In this document: piece by piece, positions 50,169-58,645 of the stretch | Layout: each line of letters opens with the position of its first letter | How positions within the stretch are numbered: the stretch's first letter is position 1 | Assembly (NCBI RefSeq): GCF_049674955.1 | Contig: NZ_CP187232.1 | Span: forward strand, 4,030,001-4,094,000 | Direction of reading: 5' to 3' | Source of the DNA: Sphaerisporangium viridialbum | GTDB taxonomy: Bacteria > Actinomycetota > Actinomycetes > Streptosporangiales > Streptosporangiaceae | DNA: 64,000 nt | Made by a program: the position numbers and the translations under genes | Notes under the pieces: model-generated | Databases searched by the model: none | What the model saw: the letters and a program-made list of their open reading frames with translations, nothing else | Told to the model about the DNA's origin: nothing

Positions 50169-51017
50169 TCATCCGGTGGCGGGCAGGTAGTCCGGGGCGA
50201 CGCAGAACACCGCGCGAGCCCCCTTGGCCGCCACGTTGTAGAACGAGTGCGGGGTACCCTCCGGGATCTGGCACGAGTCCCGGGGGCCGAGCTCGAAGAA
50301 CACTCTCGTCTCCGGGAACTCGACGTGGACGGTGCCTTCCTCGACGAAGAAGAGCTTGTCTCCACGGTGGGTGAACACGTCGCTGCGCTGGCCCGGCAGG
50401 AAGCGCTGCTTCCCGATGGTCACGTTCTCGGTGCTCAACATGACGCCGGTGAGCACCTCGCGGCCACGCTTGTGCCCTTCGAGACGCCACAGGATGTCCG
50501 CGTCCCTGGCCGCCCACATCGTCCTGGCCGCGTCGGCCTCGTCGCGCGCCATCGGCCAGCGGCCGATGTACTCGTCCTGCTTGTGCTTGTACTCGGTGAC
50601 GTTGTCGTGGGTTTGCGCGTACCCCTGGCCCGTTCCGGTCTTGGGCGACGGGTGGAAGAACTCCACGAACCGGAGCTCGGTGTCGCTGTAGTTCCACTGG
50701 TGGTGCCAGGTGTCCTTGCGGAACCAGGCGGCGTCGCCGGCCTCGATGACGAGGACTTCGCCGGTGGTCGGATTCGACTGCACCATGGTCCCGTCGATGA
50801 CGTAGAAGAACTCGTCGGATCCGAAGATCGACCGGTTCTCGTCCGAGTGCAGAACGGCGCCGCCGACCGGAATGGCCACGATGTTGACGCTCATCTTCTC
50901 GTCGCTCGCGAGGAACCAGTCCGGCAACTTTCCTGACTCATCGTCACCCCATACCAGCCGCAACGCGTCCCGGTAAGGCACGAAGCGGGGCTGTTTCCCT
51001 TGGCCGGTCTCCGTCAT
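50169..51017 (-). CDS. Bicupin protein (dioxygenase or isomerase-like)
   Basis: A 282-residue protein with two cupin domains. Domain 1 (about 40-130) has VLHSDENRSIFGSDEFFYVIDG and FRKDTWHHQWNY. Domain 2 (about 195-275) has DVFTHRGDKLFFVEEGTVHVEF and IPEGTPHSFYN. The His pairs fit metal binding in both, though the second lacks the usual HxH-E order. No close named family; ring-cleaving dioxygenases and sugar isomerases share the fold. The ATG at 51017 is supported by conserved sequence beginning soon after. It is divergent from the C45 hydrolase gene. Confidence 0.8.
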   Translation of the reverse strand: MTETGQGKQPRFVPYRDALRLVWGDDESGKLPDWFLASDEKMSVNIVAIPVGGAVLHSDENRSIFGSDEFFYVIDGTMVQSNPTTGEVLVIEAGDAAWFRKDTWHHQWNYSDTELRFVEFFHPSPKTGTGQGYAQTHDNVTEYKHKQDEYIGRWPMARDEADAARTMWAARDADILWRLEGHKRGREVLTGVMLSTENVTIGKQRFLPGQRSDVFTHRGDKLFFVEEGTVHVEFPETRVFFELGPRDSCQIPEGTPHSFYNVAAKGARAVFCVAPDYLPATG

Positions 51018-51113
51018 GTCACTTCTCTCTACTTGTCGGCGATCCCGCGCCGGCGGACCCAAAGCAATCCATGCGCGGAAGCCATGTGGGCGGCGTCGCC
51101 CGTCCTGCCTGGC

Positions 51114-51122
51114 TATCAGACA
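51114..51122. promoter_or_regulatory. Island operator, copy 3
   Basis: TATCAGACA, one mismatch from TGTCAGACA, 97 bases upstream of the bicupin start. Confidence 0.4.
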
Positions 51123-51232
51123 GCTCTCATGCTGCCATACGCCTCGCAGAGCCTGCAACCACCTTCCGGTCACGGTCTCCTCCCTGTTCGGGGGCGACCG
51201 GAAGCGGGAGAGAAGCGAGGAAAGCCGAACTC

Positions 51233-51261
51233 TTGACAAGCCTGGCGGGTGGGCCCATCGT
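51233..51261 (+). promoter_or_regulatory. Promoter of the C45 hydrolase gene
   Basis: TTGACA (51233-51238), a 17-base spacer, CATCGT (51256-51261), the best -35/-10 pair in the window. The operator at 51286 lies just downstream of the expected start. Confidence 0.65.
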
Positions 51262-51285
51262 TACCTGCCAGGTAGCCAGACGACT

Positions 51286-51294
51286 TGTCAGATG
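51286..51294. promoter_or_regulatory. Island operator, copy 4
   Basis: TGTCAGATG, two mismatches from TGTCAGACA, about 18 bases after the predicted transcription start of the C45 hydrolase gene. Confidence 0.45.
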
Positions 51295-51304
51295 CCAGAA
51301 AGAT

Positions 51305-52429
51305 GTGGACTCGTTGAACTACGAACCCGGACAGATAGCCGCATTCCGCACGATTCGCGTGGAGGGCGAGCCGCGGCAACGCGGGGAGTCATACGGCCGC
51401 GCCGCGGCGCCGGAGATCAGAGAGTCGATCCGCCGTTACAGCAGGGTCTTCCGGCACATGGCCGACTGGGACTGGCAGCAGGTACGGGACTTCGCCCTGA
51501 GGTACGAACGGCCGATCGGCGATTTCTCCCCTGCCATCGGACAGGAACTCGCCGGCATCGCGGCGGGCGCCGGGGTCGAGTTGGGGGACATCCTCGCGCT
51601 CAACGCGCGAAGCGAGATCATGTTCGCCGCCGCACCGGGGCGCGCCCGATCGATGCCGGCGGAGTGCACCTCGTTCGCGCTCATGCCAGAACGCACCGGT
51701 CAGGGCATCGTCACCGGCCAGAACTGGGACTGGCTGACGCACGCACGCCGGACGACGATCGTGCTCGACGTCCGGCGGACCGACGCGCCGAGCTTCGTGA
51801 CCGTGGTCGAGGCCGGGCAGCTGGCCAAGGTCGGGTTGAACGCGGCCGGTGTCGCCCTGTGCACGAACACCCTCATCGGTGACATCCGCACCGACGGAGT
51901 CGGCATCCCGTACCACATCCTGCTCAGGTCTGTCCTCGACGCCGAGTCGGGGGCCGACAGCGCCGAGCAGATCGCGACCGCCGACCGGGCGATGTCCGCG
52001 AACTACCTGATCAGCGACAGGAACGGGTTCTGCCAGGACCTGGAGACAACCGCCAGAAACGGGGCACCGGAGCGGCTCACTCCGAGCGACGGAGTGTTGA
52101 CCCACACCAATCATTTCCTGTCCGACGGACTCACCACGACGGACGGGTACGTCACGAAGAAGCCGCACACGGTCGACCGCCACCGCAACATCGAGCTGCG
52201 ACTCAGGGACCATCGTGTGCGCACGGTCGAGGAGATCAAGGACGCTTTGTCCGACCACCAGGACTGGCCCGGCAGCATCTGCCAGCACCCCGATCCCTCG
52301 CTCGCCCCCGAGGAGCGGACGTGCACGATCGCCGGCGTCATCATCCAGCTCGACCGCGGCGTCATCCAGTACGGCGCCGGTAACCCCTGTACGACGCGAT
52401 GGCGTCAGCACACCGTCTCGGCGGCATAG
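51305..52429 (+). CDS. C45-family autoproteolytic amide hydrolase/acyltransferase
   Basis: A 374-residue Ntn-hydrolase related to isopenicillin N acyltransferase. The N-terminal helix part has VEGEPRQRGESYGRAAAPEI, and AECTSFALMP carries the Cys (about residue 121) that becomes the N-terminal nucleophile after self-cleavage. GQNWDWLTHARRTTIVLDV and GLNAAGVALCTNTL follow as in the family. It should hydrolyse or transfer an acyl amide. The GTG at 51305 places the operator in a short leader; upstream in-frame starts overlap the promoter. No signal peptide, so it acts in the cytoplasm. Confidence 0.88.
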   Translation: MDSLNYEPGQIAAFRTIRVEGEPRQRGESYGRAAAPEIRESIRRYSRVFRHMADWDWQQVRDFALRYERPIGDFSPAIGQELAGIAAGAGVELGDILALNARSEIMFAAAPGRARSMPAECTSFALMPERTGQGIVTGQNWDWLTHARRTTIVLDVRRTDAPSFVTVVEAGQLAKVGLNAAGVALCTNTLIGDIRTDGVGIPYHILLRSVLDAESGADSAEQIATADRAMSANYLISDRNGFCQDLETTARNGAPERLTPSDGVLTHTNHFLSDGLTTTDGYVTKKPHTVDRHRNIELRLRDHRVRTVEEIKDALSDHQDWPGSICQHPDPSLAPEERTCTIAGVIIQLDRGVIQYGAGNPCTTRWRQHTVSAA

Positions 52430-52458
52430 CACCTGCGCTCAAGCGTGCGCTGTAAGGC

Positions 52459-52467
52459 TGTCAGACA
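52459..52467. promoter_or_regulatory. Island operator, copy 5 (perfect)
   Basis: TGTCAGACA, the exact palindrome, in the 144-bp gap before the ABC transporter operon. A partial copy (AGTCAGACG) follows at 52483-52491. Confidence 0.6.
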
Positions 52468-52573
52468 ATATTAAAAGATAGGAGTCAGACGTGTTGCCCC
52501 TTCACGAGCCATCGGTCCGGCCGGTCCGTGTTCTGGTCGCCACATCAACGAGTCACGGACCCAGGAGATCACG

Positions 52574-53782
52574 TTGAAGCGTCCCTCCGGGTGGCGAGTC
52601 GCCTTCGCCGGCCTCACGGTTCTGAGCGCTGTGGGATGCGGCGCCCCGACCTCGCAGAGCGTCGACGAAGCCGTCGCCGCGAACGGCAAGTTCCCCGCGG
52701 CCCCCGGAAAGCCCGTCGAGCTGACGATCCTGGACTCGGCGGGCGGGCTGTCGGTCGCCAAGCCGCTGATGGAGGCGTTCGCGGAGAAGCACCCCGAACT
52801 GGTAAGCAAGATCAACTATACCACGACGACCTCGCCGGAGATGCCGGGCAAGCTCAAGGCCCAGCAGAACGCCGGCCGGGTCAGCGTGGACGTCATCCTG
52901 CTGGGGCCCGACGGGCTGGCCGCGGGCGTGAGCCAGAATCTCTTCACCAAGCTCTGGCCCGAGTACAAGGAGGACCTGCCGGACCTGGAGAACAACTACC
53001 TGGACAACGCGAAGAAGCTGTGGAAGAACGCGCAGGGTCAGGCACTGATCTATGACACCGGGACGTACGGCCCGCTCCTGGAGTACCTCCCGGAGGAACT
53101 GCCCGACCCGCCGAAGACCGCGCAGGAACTGCTGGCGTGGGCGAAGCGGAATCCCGGCAAGTTCCAGTACGCCTCCGTCGCGAACTCCGGGCCAGGTTCG
53201 GCCTTCCTGCAGGGTCTTCCCTACCAGTTGGGCGATTCCGACCCGAGGGATCCCGAACATGGCTGGGACAAGACCTGGGACTACCTCAAGGAACTCGGCA
53301 AGTACGTCAACAGCTACCCGGCCAAGACCAGTGAGACGTTCGCCAACCTCGCCAACGGAACGGTGAAGCTGGTGCCGTCCACCTTCGGGTGGCACGTCCA
53401 GCCCCGGGCGGACAAGCTCATCCCCGAGTCCGCCAAGTTCACCGTCCTCGAAGGCACGAACTTCATCCTGTCCGGTGGATCGGTGGCGATCCCGCGCGGT
53501 GTCTCGAAGGACCAGCTCGCCGTGTCGCTGCGCCTGCTCGGATTCATGTTGGAGCCCGCGCAGCAGGCCATGACCTTCGACCACGGGTACGTCTACCCGG
53601 GGCCGGCGATCAAGGACATCACCGTCGACATGGCGCCTCCGGAGATGGCCGAACTCAACAAGAAGTACGGCGTTCCCGACTACGAGGACTACATCAACAA
53701 GTATCCGGGCGCGGACCCGCTGCCGCCGGCGGTCCTCGTCGCCGCGTACGACAAGTGGAACCGACTCATTGGTGGTATGTGA
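52574..53782 (+). CDS. ABC transporter substrate-binding lipoprotein
   Basis: A 402-residue type 1/PotD-AfuA-like binding protein. A TTG start with AGGAGA upstream is followed by a lipoprotein signal (MKRPSGWRVAFAGLTVLSAV then GCG, Cys about residue 22). The mature part has VELTILDSAGGLSVAKPLMEAF, VDVILLGPDGLAAGV and GSVAIPRGVSKDQ. It is tethered to the outer face of the membrane and delivers the island's substrate to the permeases. The nature of the ligand is unknown. First gene of a six-gene operon. Confidence 0.9.
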   Translation: MKRPSGWRVAFAGLTVLSAVGCGAPTSQSVDEAVAANGKFPAAPGKPVELTILDSAGGLSVAKPLMEAFAEKHPELVSKINYTTTTSPEMPGKLKAQQNAGRVSVDVILLGPDGLAAGVSQNLFTKLWPEYKEDLPDLENNYLDNAKKLWKNAQGQALIYDTGTYGPLLEYLPEELPDPPKTAQELLAWAKRNPGKFQYASVANSGPGSAFLQGLPYQLGDSDPRDPEHGWDKTWDYLKELGKYVNSYPAKTSETFANLANGTVKLVPSTFGWHVQPRADKLIPESAKFTVLEGTNFILSGGSVAIPRGVSKDQLAVSLRLLGFMLEPAQQAMTFDHGYVYPGPAIKDITVDMAPPEMAELNKKYGVPDYEDYINKYPGADPLPPAVLVAAYDKWNRLIGGM

Positions 53783-53783
53783 C

Positions 53784-54941
53784 GTGAGAACAGCCCAGCG
53801 ACGCGGTGAGTTCGGCGAGCTTAGGCTCGAGGGCCTGACCTGTGTCTACAACGGTACCGTGGTCGCGCTGGACGCGATGACCGCGACGATCAAGGCCGGC
53901 GAGTTCACCGCGTTGCTGGGTCCGTCCGGCTGTGGGAAATCCACCCTGCTCGGTTGCCTTGCCGGACATGTCACGGCCACCGGCGGCCGGCTCTGGGTCG
54001 ACGATGAGCGGATAGACCAGCGGCCCGCGGAGAAGCGCGGTTTCGGCATGGTGTTCCAGAACTACGCCCTCTTTCCACACCTGACCGTCGCCAAGAACGT
54101 CGCGTTCGGACTCGAGGTCCGGAAGATGGCCAGGCATGAGGTCCGTGAGCGGGTGAAGTGGGCGCTGGAGCTGGTTCAGTTGTCCGACCACGGCGACAGC
54201 ATCCCTGGCCGGCTCTCCGGTGGCCAGCAACAGCGGGTCGCCATCGCCCGGGCGCTCGCGCCGCGTCCGTCGATCATGCTGATGGACGAGCCGCTGTCCA
54301 ATCTCGACGCGAAGCTCCGGTTCGAGATGCGTTCTGAGATCCGGCGACTGCATGACGAGCTGGGGCTGACCACCGTCTACGTCACGCACGACCAGGAGGA
54401 GGCGCTGTCGATCGCCGACCGGATCATCGTCCTGCGTGCCGGAAAGACCGTGCAGGACGGGACGCCGAAGCAGATCTACAGCGAGCCCGAAGCGGAGTAC
54501 GTCGCCGACTTCGTCGGCTACCGCAACCGGCTGCAGGCGCGCGTGGTGGCCGGGAACGGTCGTGAGCCGGTCGTCGAGGGGCATGGCCTGAAGCTGCGCG
54601 CCACCTCGAGCGCCGAACTCCGGCCCGGACAGCTCGTGTCGTTGCGGATCCGGCCAGAGGAGGTGGGCGTCTCGGGAACCACCTCCGGTGCGAACGAGTT
54701 CGAGGCGGTGGCGCGAGCCGCGCAGTACCACGGCCGGGACTTCACCGTACAGGCCGAACTGCCGGACGGGTCGACGCTGTTCGTGCGAACACCGGTGAGG
54801 CCGGAGCCGGGAACGGTGCTGAAGCTGTCGATCCCCGCGGCGGGCGTCCGGGCGTTCGGCATCGCGGAGGAGTCCACCTCCTCGGTGGGGGGTGCTGCCG
54901 ACGGCGAGCACGCGATCCTCGAGCCGAGTGCGCTGTCATGA
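53784..54941 (+). CDS. ABC transporter ATP-binding protein (PotA-like)
   Basis: A 385-residue ATPase: LLGPSGCGKSTLL (Walker A), FQNYALFPHLTVAKNV (Q-loop), RLSGGQQQRVAIARAL (signature), IMLMDEPLSNLDAKLR (Walker B) and VYVTHDQEEALSIADR (H-loop). A C-terminal TOBE domain starts near residue 290. It is typical of spermidine/putrescine and ferric-type importers. The GTG at 53784 lies one base after the lipoprotein gene's stop. Starts at 53769 or 53772 overlap that gene. It ends overlapping the permease ATG. Confidence 0.93.
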   Translation: MRTAQRRGEFGELRLEGLTCVYNGTVVALDAMTATIKAGEFTALLGPSGCGKSTLLGCLAGHVTATGGRLWVDDERIDQRPAEKRGFGMVFQNYALFPHLTVAKNVAFGLEVRKMARHEVRERVKWALELVQLSDHGDSIPGRLSGGQQQRVAIARALAPRPSIMLMDEPLSNLDAKLRFEMRSEIRRLHDELGLTTVYVTHDQEEALSIADRIIVLRAGKTVQDGTPKQIYSEPEAEYVADFVGYRNRLQARVVAGNGREPVVEGHGLKLRATSSAELRPGQLVSLRIRPEEVGVSGTTSGANEFEAVARAAQYHGRDFTVQAELPDGSTLFVRTPVRPEPGTVLKLSIPAAGVRAFGIAEESTSSVGGAADGEHAILEPSALS

Positions 54942-55882
54942 CGACGACCGTGGACAAGTCGCCCGCGCACGGCGGCGCGGCCCCGCCTGAGGACACGTTC
55001 ACCCCGGGCGAGCGCCGGCGGGCGTGGATGCGACGTAAGGGCATCCGGTGGGGGCTGCTGGCACTACTGCCGGCGGTGGCGCTGGTCGGGGTGCTGTTTC
55101 TCTACCCGATCGCCTACGGGATCAGCTTGTCGCTGACTCCGGGCGAAGGCGGGACGTTCGCCAGCTACCAGCGCTTCTTCGAAGACCCGTATCTGCGCGA
55201 AACGGTATGGAAGACCCTGCGGATCGCGGTGGTCGTCGCGGTGGTCAACACGGCGGCGGCGATGGTCTTCGCCTACCCGCTGCGCGGCGCCGGACGGCAG
55301 AAGAAGATCCTGTCGACGGCCTTCCTGATCCCGATGACTCTCGGCAACGTGCTCGTCTCCAGCGGGATGATCGCCTACCTGTCGCCCAAGGGCTGGCTCA
55401 ACGAGTTGCTGATGGCGATCGGGCTGATCGACCAGCCCCTTCCGTTGCTGCACAACTACATCGCCGTCGTGATAGCGATGGTCATCACGGGGCTGCCGTT
55501 CGCCTTCCTCCTGACCATGAGCCATCTCGCGGGCATCGACACCCTGTACGAGCGGGCCGCCGCGTCACTGGGCGCGAACCCATGGACCCGATTCCGGCGG
55601 ATCCTGCTACCTCTGTGGGCTCCGGGGGTGATCGTGGTCTTCTGCCTGACCTTCGTCCTCGGGTTCTCGGTGTTCGCGAGTGCCACTCTGGTGGGCGACC
55701 CCGCCGGTTCGACCCACGTCATCTCGGTCGAGGCCTACTTCCAGGCGTATCGGAGCCTGGACTACTCGATGGCGATGGCGATGGTGGTCATCTCCGCCCT
55801 GGTCCAGATCCTCATCGTCGGCACGATCCTGCTCCTGCGGTCACGCCTGTACACGGGCCCGAGCGCCGGCCAGAAAGGGTGA
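54938..55882 (+). CDS. ABC transporter permease 1 (PotB-like)
   Basis: A 314-residue protein with six membrane helices after a charged N-terminal tail (about 1-35). It has GLLALLPAVALVGVLFLYPIAYG and the EAA loop YERAAASLGANPWTRFRRILLPL that docks onto the ATPase. The ATG overlaps the ATPase stop. It forms the membrane channel with the next gene's product. Confidence 0.93.
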   Translation: MTTTVDKSPAHGGAAPPEDTFTPGERRRAWMRRKGIRWGLLALLPAVALVGVLFLYPIAYGISLSLTPGEGGTFASYQRFFEDPYLRETVWKTLRIAVVVAVVNTAAAMVFAYPLRGAGRQKKILSTAFLIPMTLGNVLVSSGMIAYLSPKGWLNELLMAIGLIDQPLPLLHNYIAVVIAMVITGLPFAFLLTMSHLAGIDTLYERAAASLGANPWTRFRRILLPLWAPGVIVVFCLTFVLGFSVFASATLVGDPAGSTHVISVEAYFQAYRSLDYSMAMAMVVISALVQILIVGTILLLRSRLYTGPSAGQKG

Positions 55883-55887
55883 TCGGG

Positions 55888-56745
55888 ATGTCCGACACCG
55901 CTATGCGGAGCCGCCCCCGTCGCGCATGGGCCGGCGCCACGCCGCGCTGGCTCTACCGTGCGCTGGTCGCCGTCTTCATCATCAACATCGCCGGGCTCGT
56001 CGCCTCGGTCACGGTCAACTCCTTCGGCCGGCAGTGGTTCTCCGGCTGGCTGCCGAACGGGTACACGATGGACTACTACAAGTCGTCGTGGACCGAGTAC
56101 AACCTCTCGCAGGTCTTGGTGATAACCGTCGTCGTCGCGGTCGCCGTGGCGGCGCTGGCCGTGATCATCGGTGCGCCGGCCGCGTACGTGCTGGCCCGAG
56201 GGAACTTCCCCGGCAAGAAGCTGGTGATCCTTTCCTTCCTGTTGCCGTTGATGCTGCCACCGGTCACGTACGGTCTACCGCTCGCGACACTGCTGTACCG
56301 GATTGGCATCGGCGGCCATCTGTCCGGTGTGATCGTCGCCAACCTGGTGCCTTCCGTGCCGCTCGTGGTCCTTTTGATGATCCCGTACGTCCAGCAGCTC
56401 GACCCCAACCTGGAGCGGGCCGCGCGGTCCTGTGGCGCGAACGGCCCGCAGACGATCCGGCGGGTACTCGTGCCTCTGCTGCTGCCCGGAATCCTGGCAT
56501 CGGGGCTGCTGACGTTGATCCACACCGTGGGCAGTTTCGAACTGACCTTCTTCAATTCCGGTCCCGGAAGCGAGACTCTCGTCGTCGCCCTGTACTCGGC
56601 GCTCTGGACGCCGGGTTTCCGCCCGCAGCAGTCGATCGACGCGATGTCGGTCGTCTACATGCTGACCTGCCTGATCCTTCTGTTCATCGCACTGCGTTTC
56701 GTCAGCCCCGGCCAGATGGTGACGCACTCGCGCGACGACGACTAG
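55888..56745 (+). CDS. ABC transporter permease 2 (PotC-like)
   Basis: A 285-residue protein with six helices. The EAA loop is LERAARSCGANGPQTIRRVLVPLLLPG. The first helix is LYRALVAVFIINIAGLVASVTVNSF. It pairs with permease 1. AAGGGTG precedes the ATG at 55888; a GTG at 55879 is a possible start. The spacing of six bases after the first permease gene shows co-transcription. Confidence 0.93.
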   Translation: MSDTAMRSRPRRAWAGATPRWLYRALVAVFIINIAGLVASVTVNSFGRQWFSGWLPNGYTMDYYKSSWTEYNLSQVLVITVVVAVAVAALAVIIGAPAAYVLARGNFPGKKLVILSFLLPLMLPPVTYGLPLATLLYRIGIGGHLSGVIVANLVPSVPLVVLLMIPYVQQLDPNLERAARSCGANGPQTIRRVLVPLLLPGILASGLLTLIHTVGSFELTFFNSGPGSETLVVALYSALWTPGFRPQQSIDAMSVVYMLTCLILLFIALRFVSPGQMVTHSRDDD

Positions 56746-56775
56746 TCCACGCCAGTTCCCAACGAGGAGGTCAAC

Positions 56776-57519
56776 ATGCCCGTGGTCATCGTCGCCGGAG
56801 GCGCGACGGGAATCGGACGTGCCTGCGTACGCCGGCTACGGAACCGAGGTGACGACGTGTACCTCGCCGACATCAACATGGCGGCCGCTGACGAGCTGTC
56901 CGGCGAGGAAGCGCCCGGCCGGCTCGTCATCGGCGAGCACGACCTGTCCGATGTGGACGCGGCCCGGAAGGTGGTGGACGAGGCCTGTGCGCGGCTCGGC
57001 GGACTCGACGGGCTCCTGACCACCACGGGGCTGTTGCGCGAGGCGCCCGTCGCCCGGTACCCCCTGGAAGACTGGACCGCGACGATGGACCTGAACATCC
57101 GTTCGGCGTTCCTGCTGGCCCAGGCCGCGATCGAGCCACTGAGCAGGTCCGCCGCGCCGCGGATCGTCTTCACCGGCTCGACCGCCGCGTTCCGGGGCGG
57201 CTTCGGCTCCTTCGCCTACGCCGCGTCCAAGGGGGCGATCGTGAGCATGACGAGGGCCATGGCGGTCGAGTGGGGTGCGCTGGGGGTGTGCGTCAACTGC
57301 GTGTGCCCTGGTTGGATCGACACCCCGTTCAACGACGCGCACTGGAAGCATTCCACCGACCGCGATGCGGCGGTCAGCGCGCTGGAGGCCAGGATTCCGC
57401 TCGGCCGCCAGGGCGACGCCGATGAGGTGGCGGCGATGATGGCCTTTCTGCTCTCCCCGGAGGCCGCCTATGTGACCGGTCAGGCGATCGTGGTGGACGG
57501 CGGGCTGCTGTCATGGTGA
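56776..57519 (+). CDS. Short-chain dehydrogenase/reductase
   Basis: A 247-residue NAD(P)-dependent oxidoreductase: VVIVAGGATGIGRACV (cofactor turn), LADINMAAADEL with Asp (favours NAD), TGSTAAFRGGFGSFAYAASKG (catalytic Ser, Tyr, Lys) and NCVCPGWIDTPFN. It probably oxidises a hydroxyl on the imported compound or its hydrolysis product. This would supply the 3-oxo acid needed by the kinase/aldolase pair, in place of the usual tetronate dehydrogenase; that link is inference. AGGAGG precedes the ATG. Confidence 0.92.
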   Translation: MPVVIVAGGATGIGRACVRRLRNRGDDVYLADINMAAADELSGEEAPGRLVIGEHDLSDVDAARKVVDEACARLGGLDGLLTTTGLLREAPVARYPLEDWTATMDLNIRSAFLLAQAAIEPLSRSAAPRIVFTGSTAAFRGGFGSFAYAASKGAIVSMTRAMAVEWGALGVCVNCVCPGWIDTPFNDAHWKHSTDRDAAVSALEARIPLGRQGDADEVAAMMAFLLSPEAAYVTGQAIVVDGGLLSW

Positions 57520-57538
57520 CGAGAACCGAGGTTCTGTC

Positions 57539-58516
57539 GTGCGGATAGGAACCTGCGTTGTCGCCGGCCGGCCCGAGCCGGTCCTGTTCGACTCGGCCGG
57601 TCGGGGGATGCCGGTCGGGGATGTCGTCGGCGGCCCGGGCCTCTACGGCGTCATGACGCTCATCGAACAATGGGATGACCTGTACCCGCGCCTGACCCAC
57701 GCGCTCTATCACGATGAGTCCAGAGCCGCCACCAGCGTGGCCGAGATCGACCGGCTCCGTGCCTGGCTGCCGCCGATCCCGCGGCCGGCGAAGATCCTGG
57801 GTGTCGGCTTCAACAGCCCCGTGTTCGCCTCGTTCGCGTCGTCCGTTCCGGACCATCCGCCATTCTTCTCCTCGCCCAGTTCGGCGCTGGTCGGGCACCG
57901 GCAACCGATCCGGATCCGACCAGCGTTCGGACTCGTCCACCCTGAGCCCGAGCTGGCCGTGGTGATCGGGCGGCAGGGAACGCGGATCGATGTGGCCGGC
58001 GCCTTGGACCACGTCTTCGGGTACACGCTCATCGACGACGTTTCCGCCCCCGCCCTGCGAGCCGGCGATACGGTCGTGGTACCGGGATCCAGAGCCGCTG
58101 AGCTGGATCGCCGTCACCGCGGGCGGCCCCAGGACGCGTCCGGCTTCGAGCATGGGGACATGAGGGTCACCTACCACCTGCGCGCCAAGGGCACCGACGG
58201 TTTCAAGCCTTGCGGACCGTGGATCGTGACCAGGGACGAGATCCCCGACCCCGATCGGCTCAGCATCACGCTGGCCACGGGCGACGACGTGAGGATCGAG
58301 TGCCGCGCCGAACGGTTGATCTACTCCGTGGCGGAAGTCATCGCGCACGCGAGCGACCACCACACACTGTTCCCGGGCGACATCATTCACGTAGGAACCG
58401 ACGTCACAGGGACGCACACGCTGCGAGAGATCGACTACCAACGGAGGATCGGCGAAACACGAACCATCGGGTGTGATGCCATCGGCACGCTCATCAACGA
58501 TATTCACCAGATGTGA
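57539..58516 (+). CDS. Fumarylacetoacetate hydrolase family protein
   Basis: A 325-residue protein. The FAH domain starts at about 80: KILGVGFNSP (normally K-x-x-CVGLNY), PEPELAVVIGRQGTRI (metal-binding E-x-E), FGYTLIDDVSAPAL (Asp), and GFKPCGPWIVTRDEIPDP. The catalytic N-Y-x-x-H segment is altered to NSPVFASF, so hydrolase chemistry may differ from the standard. GTG start. Last gene of the ABC/SDR operon; a hairpin follows. Confidence 0.88.
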   Translation: MRIGTCVVAGRPEPVLFDSAGRGMPVGDVVGGPGLYGVMTLIEQWDDLYPRLTHALYHDESRAATSVAEIDRLRAWLPPIPRPAKILGVGFNSPVFASFASSVPDHPPFFSSPSSALVGHRQPIRIRPAFGLVHPEPELAVVIGRQGTRIDVAGALDHVFGYTLIDDVSAPALRAGDTVVVPGSRAAELDRRHRGRPQDASGFEHGDMRVTYHLRAKGTDGFKPCGPWIVTRDEIPDPDRLSITLATGDDVRIECRAERLIYSVAEVIAHASDHHTLFPGDIIHVGTDVTGTHTLREIDYQRRIGETRTIGCDAIGTLINDIHQM

Positions 58517-58596
58517 TTTCCGTATGCCGGGGCCATGGGGGACGGCGGAGTTCGCGGTGGGCAGGGGTCCGCATATCAGGCATGGGTAAACGTCGG

Positions 58597-58625
58597 CGCC
58601 CGCCCTTCGTGGTGAAGAGCGGGCG
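58597..58625. terminator. Hairpin terminator at the right edge of the island
   Basis: CGCCCGC / GCGGGCG with a 15-base loop, between the convergent FAH-family and DoxX genes. Confidence 0.55.
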
Positions 58626-58645
58626 AGCCGTGGTTGATCAGAGGC

